A DNA stretch of 64,000 nt from an uncultured Oscillospiraceae bacterium (GTDB lineage: Bacteria; Bacillota; Clostridia; Oscillospirales; Acutalibacteraceae): positions 1-64,000 of the forward strand of contig UQAZ01000008.1 in NCBI GenBank assembly GCA_900539165.1, written 5' to 3'. A program made the position numbers and the translations under genes. Shown here piece by piece: positions 14,307 to 23,151 of this stretch. The stretch's first letter is position 1; each line of letters begins with the position of its first letter. A model generated the notes under the pieces. The model had not been told where the DNA came from and searched no databases. It saw nothing but the letters and a program-made list of their open reading frames with translations.

Positions 14307-16148
14307 ATGGGAAAGATTATTGGTATTGACTTAGGTACAACTAACAGCTGTGTTGCCGTTATCGAAGGCGGCGAACCGGTTGTAATCACAAATGCAGAAG
14401 GCGCAAGAACAACCCCGTCCGTAGTTGCATTTACAAAGGACGGAGAAAGAATGGTAGGCGCTGTTGCAAAGCGTCAGGCTATCACAAACCCTGACAAAAC
14501 AATTTCATCAATCAAGCGTCACATGGGTTCCGACTATAAGGTAACCATCGACGGCAAGGCTTACACACCGCAGGAGATTTCCTCCGTTATTCTTCAAAAA
14601 CTTAAAGCAGACGCAGAGGCTTATCTCGGTCAACCCGTAACGGAAGCAGTTATCACTGTTCCGGCTTACTTCACCGACTCACAGCGTCAGGCAACAAAGG
14701 ACGCAGGTAAAATCGCAGGTCTTGATGTAAAGAGAATTATCAACGAGCCTACCGCAGCGGCTCTTGCTTTCGGTATTGATAAGGAAGACGACCAAAAGGT
14801 TATGGTTTACGACCTCGGCGGCGGTACATTTGATGTATCTATCATCGAAATGGGCGACGGTGTTCAGGAAGTTCTTGCAACCGCAGGTAACAACAAACTC
14901 GGCGGTGACGACTTTGATAAGAAAATTATGGATTGGCTCGTAGCAGACTTCAAGTCACAGAACGGCATTGACCTTTCAGGCGACAAAATGGCTATGCAGA
15001 GAGTTAAGGAAGCAGCAGAAAAGGCAAAGATTGACCTTTCAGGTATGACAACTGCTCAAATCAGCCTTCCGTTCATCACAGCGGACGCAACAGGTCCTAA
15101 GCACCTTGAGGCTACTCTTACAAGAGCTAAGTTCAACGAAATGACAGCAGACCTTGTTGAAGCTACAATGGGTCCTGTTCGTCAGGCAATCAACGACAGC
15201 GGCCTTTCAATGAACGAAATCGACAAGGTTCTCCTCGTCGGCGGTTCAACCCGTATCCCTGCCGTTCAGGAAGCTATTAAGAAGTTCTCGGGCAAAGAGC
15301 CTTTCAAGGGTATTAACCCTGACGAGTGCGTAGCTATGGGTGCCGCAATCCAGGGCGGTGTTCTTAATAACGATGTTGACGGTCTTGTACTTCTTGATGT
15401 TACTCCGCTTTCACTCGGTATCGAGACAATGGGCGGCGTAAACACCGTAATCATCGAGCGTAACACAACAATTCCTACTAAGAAATCACAGATTTTCTCA
15501 ACCGCTGCCGACAACCAGACCTCTGTTGAGGTACACGTTCTCCAGGGTGAGAGAGAATTTGCAAGAGACAACAAAACTCTCGGTATGTTCCACCTTGACG
15601 GCATTCTTCCTGCACGCAGAGGCGTTCCGCAGATTGAAGTAACATTCGATATTGACGAAAACGGTATCGTTCACGTATCGGCTAAGGACCTCGGCACAGG
15701 CAAGGAACAGCACATTTCTATCACAGCTTCTTCAAATATGTCTAAGGACGATATTGACAAGGCTGTTCGTGAAGCTGAGCAGTTTGCCGAAGAGGATAAG
15801 AAGAAGAGAGAGGCAGTAGACCTCCGCAACAACGCTGACCAGATGGTATACCAGACCGAAAAGATGCTTTCAGAAGACGGCGACAAGTTCTCGGCAGACG
15901 ATAAGTCACAGCTTGAGACAAAGCTCAACGCACTCAAGGATGCTCTCAAGGGCGAGGATCTCGAAGCTATCAAGTCAACTCAAGAGGATTTGACAAACAA
16001 ATTCTATGAGGTATCACAGAAGCTTTACGAGGCAGCACAGGCTGCACAGGGCGCACAAGGCACTCAGGGTCAGGCTCAGGGTAATGAGCAGCAGGGCGGC
16101 AACGCAGGCTACACAGACGCTGACTACACAGAGGTTGACGATAACTAA
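14307..16148 (+). CDS. dnaK: Chaperone protein DnaK (Hsp70)
   Basis: A 613-residue Hsp70. The ATPase domain shows GIDLGTTNSCVAV, the phosphate loop DLGGGTFDVSII and LVGGSTRIPAVQ; the peptide-binding domain has DVTPLSLGIETMGG; the C-terminus is Gln/Gly-rich and ends in YTDADYTEVDDN. The short Gram-positive form, lacking the N-domain insert of proteobacteria, is as expected. Third gene of the CIRCE operon, with SD AAAGGAG. Confidence 0.99.
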   Translation: MGKIIGIDLGTTNSCVAVIEGGEPVVITNAEGARTTPSVVAFTKDGERMVGAVAKRQAITNPDKTISSIKRHMGSDYKVTIDGKAYTPQEISSVILQKLKADAEAYLGQPVTEAVITVPAYFTDSQRQATKDAGKIAGLDVKRIINEPTAAALAFGIDKEDDQKVMVYDLGGGTFDVSIIEMGDGVQEVLATAGNNKLGGDDFDKKIMDWLVADFKSQNGIDLSGDKMAMQRVKEAAEKAKIDLSGMTTAQISLPFITADATGPKHLEATLTRAKFNEMTADLVEATMGPVRQAINDSGLSMNEIDKVLLVGGSTRIPAVQEAIKKFSGKEPFKGINPDECVAMGAAIQGGVLNNDVDGLVLLDVTPLSLGIETMGGVNTVIIERNTTIPTKKSQIFSTAADNQTSVEVHVLQGEREFARDNKTLGMFHLDGILPARRGVPQIEVTFDIDENGIVHVSAKDLGTGKEQHISITASSNMSKDDIDKAVREAEQFAEEDKKKREAVDLRNNADQMVYQTEKMLSEDGDKFSADDKSQLETKLNALKDALKGEDLEAIKSTQEDLTNKFYEVSQKLYEAAQAAQGAQGTQGQAQGNEQQGGNAGYTDADYTEVDDN

Positions 16149-16220
16149 AGCAAACAAAATTCAAACAGAAAGGGCGACTGAAACAATGTCGCCCGTTCTA
16201 TGATATTATAGGAGTTCTAT

Positions 16221-17372
16221 ATGGCAGAACAAAAGCGAGATTATTACGAGGTGCTGGGTGTCAGCAAGGGTGCTACACAGGACGAAATCAAAAAGGCTTT
16301 CAGACAGGCAGCCAAGAAATACCACCCCGACTTAAACAAGGACGACCCGTCGGCGGCAGAAAAGTTCAAGGAATGCAACGAGGCATACTCTGTTCTTTCC
16401 GACGCAGACAAGCGCAGAAAATACGACCAATTCGGCTTTGCCGGAGTTGACCCAAGCTATGCGGCAAGTCAGGGCGGTGCAGGCTACGGCGGCGGTGCTT
16501 ACGGATTTGACGGAGATATTGACCTGGGCGATATATTCAGCAGTTTCTTTGGAGGAAGCGGAGGTTTCGGCTCAGGCAGAAATCCAAACGCTCCGCAACG
16601 AGGCAAGGATATTCAGACCACTATCACCATTTCTTTCGAGGAAGCGGCAAAAGGCTGTAAGAAGACCGTTGAGGTTTCTAAGGTTGAGGACTGCTCACAA
16701 TGTCACGGCACAGGTGCGGCAGAGGGTACAACGCCTAAGACCTGCACAGCCTGCGGCGGCTCGGGATATGTTACGGTAAGACAGGGACAGGGCTTCTTCC
16801 AAATGAACACAACCCGTCCGTGCCAAACCTGTAACGGCACAGGAAAAATTATCGAAAAGCCTTGCTCAAAATGTGCAGGCAGAGGTAAGGTGCGCAAAAA
16901 GTCAAAAATCGACATCACAATTCCTGCCGGCATTGACAACAATCAGGTTGTTACTGCAAGAGGTCTCGGAGACGCAGGCTCAAACGGCGGACCTGCCGGC
17001 GATTTGAGGGTCGGTGTAATCGTTAAGGCTAACAAGAATTTTGTTCGTGACGGCTACGATTTGCATTACGAAAAGCACATAAGCGTTGCAGAGGCTTGCT
17101 TGGGAGTTAAGGTGCGTATTCCTACTCTTGACGGAGATGTTGAATACACCGTTCCGGCAGGAACACAGCCGAACGAGGTATTCAGATTAAAGGGCAAGGG
17201 CGTTCAGCGCTTAAACAGCATATCAAAGGGCGACCTTTATGTTCATATTGTTGTTGACGTTCCAAAGTCACTCAGCGAGGAGCAAAAGCGTCTGTTAAAG
17301 CAATTTGACAAGTCGTATTCGCCTAACACCACGGGCAAAGAAGGTTTCTTCGATAAGTTCAAGAAAAAATAA
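16221..17372 (+). CDS. dnaJ: Chaperone protein DnaJ
   Basis: A 383-residue Hsp40 cochaperone of DnaK. J domain at 1-70 with HPD (KKYHPDLNK), a Gly/Phe-rich region about 80-125, four CxxCxGxG zinc repeats (CSQCHGTG, CTACGGSG, CQTCNGTG, CSKCAGRG) about 150-210, then the substrate-binding domain. It ends the heat-shock operon and is followed by a terminator. Confidence 0.99.
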   Translation: MAEQKRDYYEVLGVSKGATQDEIKKAFRQAAKKYHPDLNKDDPSAAEKFKECNEAYSVLSDADKRRKYDQFGFAGVDPSYAASQGGAGYGGGAYGFDGDIDLGDIFSSFFGGSGGFGSGRNPNAPQRGKDIQTTITISFEEAAKGCKKTVEVSKVEDCSQCHGTGAAEGTTPKTCTACGGSGYVTVRQGQGFFQMNTTRPCQTCNGTGKIIEKPCSKCAGRGKVRKKSKIDITIPAGIDNNQVVTARGLGDAGSNGGPAGDLRVGVIVKANKNFVRDGYDLHYEKHISVAEACLGVKVRIPTLDGDVEYTVPAGTQPNEVFRLKGKGVQRLNSISKGDLYVHIVVDVPKSLSEEQKRLLKQFDKSYSPNTTGKEGFFDKFKKK

Positions 17373-17382
17373 TATACTTATT

Positions 17383-17416
17383 AAAATCGAGAAGTGCAAT
17401 ATCTTCTCGATTTTTT
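17383..17416 (+). terminator. Terminator of the heat-shock operon
   Basis: AAAATCGAGAAG and CTTCTCGATTTTTT form a 12-bp stem followed by T residues, 11 bases after the dnaJ stop. Confidence 0.9.
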
Positions 17417-17500
17417 GTTATGCACACGAAATTATATATAATATGATACATATAGTGCATACTCTCAGCTACGAAAAACCGTACCGTTCCCCTTTTTGCA

Positions 17501-17529
17501 TTGCAATCAAAAAAAGAAATCGCTAATAT
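17501..17529 (+). promoter_or_regulatory. Promoter of the lysis cassette
   Basis: TTGCAA (17501-17506) and TAATAT (17524-17529) are 17 bases apart. Transcription would begin just before the hairpin at 17545. Confidence 0.5.
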
Positions 17530-17544
17530 TATAATTGTCTCCCG

Positions 17545-17575
17545 AGAGTGAGGGCTGTCTTGCCGTCACTCTTTT
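17545..17575 (+). terminator. Leader hairpin/attenuator before the lysis genes
   Basis: AGAGTGA-G-GGC-TGTCTT-GCC-G-TCACTCT forms a stem of about 10 bp followed by TTTTAT. It lies between the predicted promoter and the SD of the first lysis gene, so it could terminate most transcripts before the holin and endolysin are read. Confidence 0.55.
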
Positions 17576-17596
17576 ATATTTGAAAGGAGCTAAGAT

Positions 17597-17899
17597 GTGA
17601 CAGACCTTACGCAAAGTATAATTACTGTCGGTGCTGTTGCCACAGCATTGCTTACTGTTTTCGGCATAGTTAAATCGGCAATAAAATACATCTGCACCAT
17701 AAATGAAAAAGCTCGCGCTCAGCAGGAGCTTAACGCTGTTCAAAATATGGATATAGCAAGGCTGAAAAATGAAAACAGACTTATTTGCTACGGGCTTTCG
17801 GCTGCGCTGGACGGATTAGAACAGCTTGGCGCAAATCACATAGTGCCTGTGGCAAAAACAAAGCTTGAAAAATATCTAAACGAGCAAGCACATAAATAG
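17597..17899 (+). CDS. Small phage-type protein of the lysis cassette
   Basis: A 100-residue protein with one N-terminal membrane helix (about 8-30) and a helical, probably coiled-coil remainder (EKARAQQELNAVQNMDIARLKNENRLI). Translation must start at GTG 17597: the overlapping ATG at 17595 is followed at once by TGA. GAAAGGAGC lies 6-8 bases upstream. Similar one-TM coiled-coil proteins accompany holins in Gram-positive phages (compare the XhlA/haemolysin-type partners), but I cannot assign it to a named family. Confidence 0.65.
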   Translation: MTDLTQSIITVGAVATALLTVFGIVKSAIKYICTINEKARAQQELNAVQNMDIARLKNENRLICYGLSAALDGLEQLGANHIVPVAKTKLEKYLNEQAHK

Positions 17900-17907
17900 G
17901 AGGAATT

Positions 17908-18117
17908 ATGATTATTACAAAAGAAACATTAATCAGAGCAGGACGAACATTTCTTCAGTCTGCGCTGGCATACATCACGGTAAATGCCGTATACATCAAC
18001 CTGACAGGCAACAAGGCAAGTGACAAGTCCGCAATTATCGGTCTGCTTGTTTCTGCCGTATCGGCAGGTATTGCAGCGGCAATGAATCTCGAAAAGGAGA
18101 CGAACAATGACATTTGA
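17908..18117 (+). CDS. Phage-type holin
   Basis: A 69-residue protein with two hydrophobic segments (about 15-32 and 42-60) separated by a short polar turn with Gly/Asn/Lys and a charged C-terminus (LEKETNNDI), the build of small two-TM holins that open the membrane for endolysin. AGGAGG precedes the ATG. The stop lies 11 bases inside the endolysin gene, so the pair is translationally coupled. Confidence 0.75.
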   Translation: MIITKETLIRAGRTFLQSALAYITVNAVYINLTGNKASDKSAIIGLLVSAVSAGIAAAMNLEKETNNDI

Positions 18118-18736
18118 CGAATGGGTAAACAAAACTCTCGGCAGGGGTATTGACTGGGACGGAGTGTACGGTGTTCAATGCGTCGACCTTGTAAACCATT
18201 ACATTTATAATGTTTTGGGAATCAAGCCCGTTATGATTGGAAACGCAATCGAATTTTACAACAAGCGAAACACAAGTCCGTTTCTCAAAAACAATTTCAC
18301 TTGGATTTCAAACACACCGTCGTTTGTTCCTAAAAAGGGCGACATAGGAGTGTTCAGAACGAACTCGGGATTCGGTCATGTTTGCGTGGCAAACGGTGTG
18401 GGAACAACCTCATACTTTTACAGTTACGACCAAAACTATCCACGCTCAAGACACGAGCCGATGACAAAAATCAGGCACACCTATCCCAACTTTTTAGGTG
18501 TTCTCAGACCGAAAAAGGCATTGCCGTCCTCTGCACCGTCACAAAAATATTTTAAGAGATATACGGGAAGAAGCATCAGCATTGTGGACTCGCTGAAAGC
18601 TGTCGGAGCAAGAGCCGACTACCCGTACTGTAAGCGTATCGCCGCCAAAAACGGCATTAAAAATTACAGAGGCACAGCCGCACAAAATCTCAAAATGCTG
18701 GCTATGCTGAAAAAGGGTACTCTTCTCATTCCGTAA
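18107..18736 (+). CDS. CHAP-domain endolysin
   Basis: A 209-residue peptidoglycan amidase/endopeptidase. The N-terminal CHAP domain has the catalytic Cys25 (GVQCVDLVN) and His91 (GFGHVCVAN). After a Ser/Pro linker (about 140-148), the last 60 residues (RYTGRSISIVDSLKAVGA...RIAAKNGIKNY...) form a wall-binding module of a kind I have seen on Clostridia phage lysins. There is no signal peptide, so release depends on the holin. No phage capsid, tail, integrase or repressor genes are present in the window, so this is an isolated cassette: a prophage relic or a co-opted lysis unit. Confidence 0.88.
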   Translation: MTFDEWVNKTLGRGIDWDGVYGVQCVDLVNHYIYNVLGIKPVMIGNAIEFYNKRNTSPFLKNNFTWISNTPSFVPKKGDIGVFRTNSGFGHVCVANGVGTTSYFYSYDQNYPRSRHEPMTKIRHTYPNFLGVLRPKKALPSSAPSQKYFKRYTGRSISIVDSLKAVGARADYPYCKRIAAKNGIKNYRGTAAQNLKMLAMLKKGTLLIP

Positions 18737-18743
18737 ATAACTG

Positions 18744-18771
18744 TTGACAAAAGCTGTTTGACTGCTATAAT
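18744..18771 (+). promoter_or_regulatory. Promoter of the MATE transporter
   Basis: TTGACA (18744-18749) and TATAAT (18766-18771), 16-base spacing, both perfect hexamers, starting a leader of about 100 nt. Confidence 0.85.
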
Positions 18772-18777
18772 ATATCC

Positions 18778-18868
18778 ATCGGCAATCAGCCGAACGAAAA
18801 CATTGTAGTGGATTTTTCCGGATTAATCATCTTTTCGCCACACACCTTTTTGGGTGTGTGGTTTTTTT
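18778..18868 (+). promoter_or_regulatory. Attenuated leader, candidate guanidine-IV (mepA) riboswitch
   Basis: The leader has a first hairpin TCGGC-AATCA-GCCGA (18779-18793), a region ACGAAAACATTGTAGTGGATTTTTCCGG, a possible alternative stem CGAAAA/TTTTCG (18795-18800 with 18832-18837), and a strong terminator CCACACACC..GGTGTGTGG plus seven T (18838-18868) ending 12 bases before the ATG. The loop AATC is complementary to GATT at 18811 or 18821, which would allow a loop-loop contact. The guanidine-IV class is known to precede mepA-type MATE genes in Clostridia with a transcription-termination design. The attenuator is well supported; the aptamer class is an inference from context and architecture. 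Confidence 0.55.
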
Positions 18869-18880
18869 CTGAGGTAATAT

Positions 18881-20212
18881 ATGAAAGACTATACTTTTAT
18901 GAAAACACGACCGATACTGCCGCTGGTAATATCTATGTCATTGCCAATGGTTATATCAATGCTCGTAAACTCTCTTTACAACATTGTTGACAGCTACTTC
19001 GTCGCAAAAATCAGCGAGGACGCAATGACTGCTCTGTCGCTCGTTTTCCCCGTGCAAAACTTTATAAATGCCGTTGCAATCGGTTTCGGCGTGGGGCTAA
19101 ACGCAGTAATATCCTTTCACCTCGGTGCAAACCAAAATGACAAGGCAAACGAAGCGGCAAGCATAGGCTTTGTGCTGTGCATTATCCACGGAATCATACT
19201 GACGATAGCCTGCACGGCAATAATGCCGCACTTCCTTGCAACCTATACCTCGTCAGAAAATGTAATCAATTTGGGCATACAGTATTGCAGAATCGTTTTT
19301 GCATTCAACATAATTATGTCTATGGGACTTGCATTTGAAAAAATATTTCAGGCACTCGGAAATATGAAGGTGTCTATGTTTGCACTTGCAGGCGGATGTC
19401 TGGCAAACATCATACTTGACCCCATTATGATTTTCGCTATGAATATGGGTATCAAAGGTGCGGCACTCGCAACCGGTTTAGGTCAAACCTTTTCCCTCGC
19501 CGTGTACCTTATCATTTATTTTTTCAAGCCGATAAGCGTAAAAATAAAGCCCCGCTATTTCTCGTTTAATTTCAAAATAATCGGCAAGCTTTATTCTATC
19601 GGAATTCCCGCAATATTAAATCTTGCGCTTCCGTCTGTTTTAATTTCGTCGCTTAACGCAATCCTCGCCTCTTTCTCTCAGGCATATGTGTTAATCCTCG
19701 GCATTTACTACAAACTGCAAACCTTCCTTTACCTTACGGCAAACGGAATAGTTCAGGGCATTCGTCCGCTTGTGGGCTACAATTACGGAGCTAAGGAATA
19801 CAAGAGAGTAAACAGCATTTACAAAACGGCGCTGACTATGACAGCCTGTATAATGCTGCTCGGTACAATTCTTTGTCTGGCAATTCCCGACAGATTAATT
19901 GCAATGTTTACGGACAATTCTCAGACTATCGAGCTTGGCAAAACCGCACTCAGAATAATCAGCGCAGGCTTTGTCGTTTCGGCAGTTTCCGTCACCTCGT
20001 CGGGAGCTTTGGAGGGACTGAGTAAGGGGTTGCCGTCGCTCATAATATCGCTTTTGAGATACACCGTAATCATCATTCCCGTTGCATTCATTCTAAGCAA
20101 GCTGTTTTCTGCAGACGGAGTATGGCACGCATTTTGGATAGCAGAGCTTATCACAGCGATAGCCGCATTTTTTATTTACAGAAGCAGTGTAAAATCAACT
20201 ATGAAACAGTAA
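18881..20212 (+). CDS. MATE family efflux transporter, MepA-like
   Basis: A 443-residue cation-coupled exporter with 12 hydrophobic segments. The N-terminal PMVISMLVNSLYNIVDSYFVAKISEDAMTALSLVFPVQNF and GNMKVSMFALAGGCLANIILDPIMIF segments are hallmarks of the DinF/MepA-like MATE branch. SD GAGGT lies 7 bases before the ATG. A strong promoter and an attenuated leader control it. If the leader is a guanidine-IV switch, the physiological substrate would be guanidinium or related compounds; otherwise drugs or metabolites. Confidence 0.93.
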   Translation: MKDYTFMKTRPILPLVISMSLPMVISMLVNSLYNIVDSYFVAKISEDAMTALSLVFPVQNFINAVAIGFGVGLNAVISFHLGANQNDKANEAASIGFVLCIIHGIILTIACTAIMPHFLATYTSSENVINLGIQYCRIVFAFNIIMSMGLAFEKIFQALGNMKVSMFALAGGCLANIILDPIMIFAMNMGIKGAALATGLGQTFSLAVYLIIYFFKPISVKIKPRYFSFNFKIIGKLYSIGIPAILNLALPSVLISSLNAILASFSQAYVLILGIYYKLQTFLYLTANGIVQGIRPLVGYNYGAKEYKRVNSIYKTALTMTACIMLLGTILCLAIPDRLIAMFTDNSQTIELGKTALRIISAGFVVSAVSVTSSGALEGLSKGLPSLIISLLRYTVIIIPVAFILSKLFSADGVWHAFWIAELITAIAAFFIYRSSVKSTMKQ

Positions 20213-20249
20213 AACAAGCCTGCCGAAAATTTTTCGGCAGGCTTGTTTT
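20211..20249. terminator. Bidirectional terminator
   Basis: AAAACAAGCCTGCCGAAAA and TTTTCGGCAGGCTTGTTTT form a nearly perfect stem between the convergent MATE and TtcA-like genes. Confidence 0.9.
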
Positions 20250-20254
20250 ATAAT

Positions 20255-21100
20255 TTATTTATTATCATATGTATCAAGAAACGAATGCTTTATTCCGTCC
20301 TTTTTATACGCTATAACCGTGCTGAGATTTACATTTGAAACGCTCTTAAATATATTGCTCTCAACCTGCGGATTAGTCTTTTTAAGCTGAGCAATGAGAT
20401 TTTTCACCTCAAGACGCTTAGACACATCACCGGGATTGTCCTGCATTTGAGCGCACGCCTCTGTAAATTTGCAAGCACATTGCAAAAATTCAAGCGAATT
20501 ATAATCGCGCCAATGCTTTATATCATCCTCTCTTACAAGATACATAGGACGAATAAGCTCCATACCCTCAAAATTTGTACTGTGAAGCTTTGGCATCATT
20601 GTTTGCACCTGTCCGCCGTACAACATACCCATAAGTATGGTTTCAATAACATCGTCGTAATGATGTCCGAGTGCGATTTTATTACAACCAAGCTCCTTTG
20701 CCTTACTGTAAAGATGTCCTCTGCGCATACGGGCGCAAAGATAGCAAGGCGATTTTTCTATATGCACAACCGACTCAAATATATCCGACTCAAAAACAGT
20801 TATCGGAATATTAAGCATTCTTGCGTTATCCTCTATTTTTTGCCTGTTTGGCTCGTTATATCCCGGGTTCATCACAAGATAAACCACTTCAAACGGAAAC
20901 TTGTTATGTCTTTTCAGTTCTTGAAACAGCTTAGCCATAAGCATAGAATCCTTACCGCCCGAAATGCACACGGCGATTTTGTCGCCCGGCTCAATCATAT
21001 TATATTCGTTAATCCCTGCGGTAAATTTGCTCCATATTGTCTTATGGAATTTTTTATTTATACTGCGTTCAACATCCTTTGCTCTTTGATTTTCGTCCAT
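20255..21100 (-). CDS. TtcA-like ATP-PPi-loop tRNA thiolation enzyme
   Basis: A 281-residue enzyme from the ATG at 21100 (AAGGAC seven bases upstream). It has the PP-loop CISGGKDSML near residue 45, the CYLCARMRRG motif (Cys pair) near 132 and GHHYDDVIET near 157, followed by a C-terminal CACKFTEAC cluster. The order resembles TtcA (2-thiocytidine at tRNA position 32) and related iron-sulfur tRNA thiolases; TtcA uses three Cys to hold an Fe-S cluster. The precise tRNA target is not certain. Confidence 0.85.
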   Translation of the reverse strand: MDENQRAKDVERSINKKFHKTIWSKFTAGINEYNMIEPGDKIAVCISGGKDSMLMAKLFQELKRHNKFPFEVVYLVMNPGYNEPNRQKIEDNARMLNIPITVFESDIFESVVHIEKSPCYLCARMRRGHLYSKAKELGCNKIALGHHYDDVIETILMGMLYGGQVQTMMPKLHSTNFEGMELIRPMYLVREDDIKHWRDYNSLEFLQCACKFTEACAQMQDNPGDVSKRLEVKNLIAQLKKTNPQVESNIFKSVSNVNLSTVIAYKKDGIKHSFLDTYDNK

Positions 21101-21185
21101 AGCACAGTCCTTAAATGTTTTTTCACAATATAACACAAAACAGCCGATTTTTCAATACAAAAATCGACTGTCTTACCGAATTTAT

Positions 21186-22295
21186 CTACTTAAATATCGC
21201 AATCAAAAATGCCGATGCCGCAAGTACTCCCAGCGTGCGGACAATGAGCGGTATCGCCGCATCCACGGTCTCGGGCGCAAGATACGAAATATAATCAAAC
21301 ACGGGACGACTGAGTTTTTTTCCTACCAATTCTCTGTATGTTCTCGTATATGTTCTGTATCTTGAGGGTCTGTTCTCGTCAAGTTCTATGACACGAACAC
21401 CTCTTTCGGTGCGATTGCCGTAGCAGTTAAAACCGCAGGACTGAGTAAAGCCCAAATCAATATTTTTATATCTTCCCACAAAACTGTTTTTGTGGTCGTG
21501 ACCCACAAACACCGCCTTGACATCTCCGCACTCACTCAGTGCGTCAAACTCGCCCGTATTTTCGTTAGGCACAGACGGCGGTTCTAAAAGGCAACCTCCG
21601 TCAAGGCAAGTGTCACCCAAAATATAATATTCACCGCTGTGACTTCTAAAGGCTCTTATTGCGTGTTTGGTAAATTTCGGCACTTTTTTAAGCACCTTAT
21701 AATACTCATCCATAGGAATGTGCTGAAACACGATTGACGGAACATAATCCCCGTTTCCCTCTTTAAGACGGTCACGGGTTTTCTTGTACCAATCAATGAT
21801 TTTTACATCAAACGGCTCATATCCGCCGCCCTTTGCATCCGTACCCGAGTCAAAGAGATAAATATTATTAACAACCCTCGTACCGTCGGAGGAATAAATG
21901 GGAATATTATATGTTCCGCCTCCGTCTATACCCTCAGCCTGCTCACCTATACATTTTCCGATTTTTTTATATATTTCATCAAACTGTTTTTTGTTAGACA
22001 AGCCAACCTGTCTGTCGTGATTACCAAAGGTTACGGCATAGGGTATGCCTCTTTTGGTAATCGGCTCAAGAAGCTTCGACAAAACGGTAAAAACCTCTTG
22101 CTCGACACTTATGCCCTTTTTACCGTACGATATACCGTAGCCCTTAATTTGGTCGCCTGTAAGGACTACCAAATCCGGCTTTTCTACCTCGACCGCCCTG
22201 TCGATAAGTGCAATCGTATCGGGCGAAACACAAGGAATCTCCTGTATATCCGTAATCTGCATAATCTTAAATTTTCCGTTAATGTTATATTTCAT
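21186..22295 (-). CDS. Calcineurin-like metallophosphoesterase
   Basis: A 369-residue phosphoesterase with the metal-binding motifs in order: ITDIQE (Asp, with Gln for the usual His), LVVLTGDQI (GD), FGNHDR (GNHD), QHIPMDEY and FVGHDHKN (GHxH). The C-terminal 25 residues are hydrophobic (IPLIVRTLGVLAASAFLIAIF), suggesting membrane anchoring by the tail. This resembles the Dcr2/PPT-like branch. It begins 4 bases after the MBL gene, as the last member of the GtrA, GtrA-HAD, MBL run. Substrate unknown. Confidence 0.88.
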   Translation of the reverse strand: MKYNINGKFKIMQITDIQEIPCVSPDTIALIDRAVEVEKPDLVVLTGDQIKGYGISYGKKGISVEQEVFTVLSKLLEPITKRGIPYAVTFGNHDRQVGLSNKKQFDEIYKKIGKCIGEQAEGIDGGGTYNIPIYSSDGTRVVNNIYLFDSGTDAKGGGYEPFDVKIIDWYKKTRDRLKEGNGDYVPSIVFQHIPMDEYYKVLKKVPKFTKHAIRAFRSHSGEYYILGDTCLDGGCLLEPPSVPNENTGEFDALSECGDVKAVFVGHDHKNSFVGRYKNIDLGFTQSCGFNCYGNRTERGVRVIELDENRPSRYRTYTRTYRELVGKKLSRPVFDYISYLAPETVDAAIPLIVRTLGVLAASAFLIAIFK

Positions 22296-22299
22296 AGCC

Positions 22300-23151
22300 T
22301 TACATTATACCCTCGATAAATTTAACTCCGTTATCAAGCACTACCTTAACACCGTTTGAGTCAACAGTATAGTAGCACCTTGCGCCTGCGATTTTTTCAA
22401 GTCTGTATTTAACGCTCGGATAAGCCTTTTGACTGCTGTTGCAAATTACCGCATATTCGGGCTTCAGCTTTTTAAGCAAGTAAAGCGATGTTGAATACGG
22501 ATAGCCGTGGTGTCCCACCTTCAGCAAATCTACTCTGCCTATATATTTTGCATACCTTGTCTCGTCAAGTGCCTTGTTATTCATATCTCCCGCAAAAAAT
22601 GCCCTAAAGCCATTATGCTCCAGAACAACTCCCACACTGCTGACATTCTCGCCGTACTTAAATATATGCCGTCTGTCGCCCGCATTAATAAAGGTCAAAT
22701 TAAATTCTCCGAGACTGATTTGTTTTTTCTCAAAGCTTTCGATTATCTCAACATTTTTTGCATTAAGAGCATTTTTCATCTGCTCATAAACTATATCGTT
22801 ATCCCATCTTACACGCTCATAAACAAAGGTCCTTTTATCGTCGTACGGTCTCAAAAAAGCCTTGCCCACTCTCACTTTAGGATGTGAGATAATTGTATCA
22901 AAGCCTCCTATATGGTCGCTGTGAGCGTGAGTGCCAAGAACAAAATCAAGATTCACCATACCGCTTTCATCGGCACAATGTGCAAAAAGATATTTAAGTA
23001 TTTCGTCCTCGTAACCCTTAGCCTTCAAGTGCGGTTTATCAAGAGGATATTCATTATCCTCCGCACAATCAATCATACCGAAACAGCCGTTGCTTTCAAG
23101 TATAATGCAATCGCCTGCTCCCGTGTTCAAAAAATGTATAGCATTACTCAT
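22300..23151 (-). CDS. MBL-fold hydrolase, ComEC C-terminal domain-like
   Basis: About 283 residues. The metal motif LGTHAHSDHIGG (HxHxDH, here HAHSDH) and later FFAGDMNN and KVGHHGY match the metallo-beta-lactamase-like domains related to the ComEC/Rec2 C-terminus, which degrade nucleic acid or phosphodiesters. It lacks the membrane channel of ComEC and any signal peptide. I chose ATG 23151, which overlaps the stop of the upstream gene in ATGAGTAA and stands behind AAAGGGA; a TTG at 23169 is possible. Substrate unknown. Confidence 0.88.
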   Translation of the reverse strand: MSNAIHFLNTGAGDCIILESNGCFGMIDCAEDNEYPLDKPHLKAKGYEDEILKYLFAHCADESGMVNLDFVLGTHAHSDHIGGFDTIISHPKVRVGKAFLRPYDDKRTFVYERVRWDNDIVYEQMKNALNAKNVEIIESFEKKQISLGEFNLTFINAGDRRHIFKYGENVSSVGVVLEHNGFRAFFAGDMNNKALDETRYAKYIGRVDLLKVGHHGYPYSTSLYLLKKLKPEYAVICNSSQKAYPSVKYRLEKIAGARCYYTVDSNGVKVVLDNGVKFIEGIM

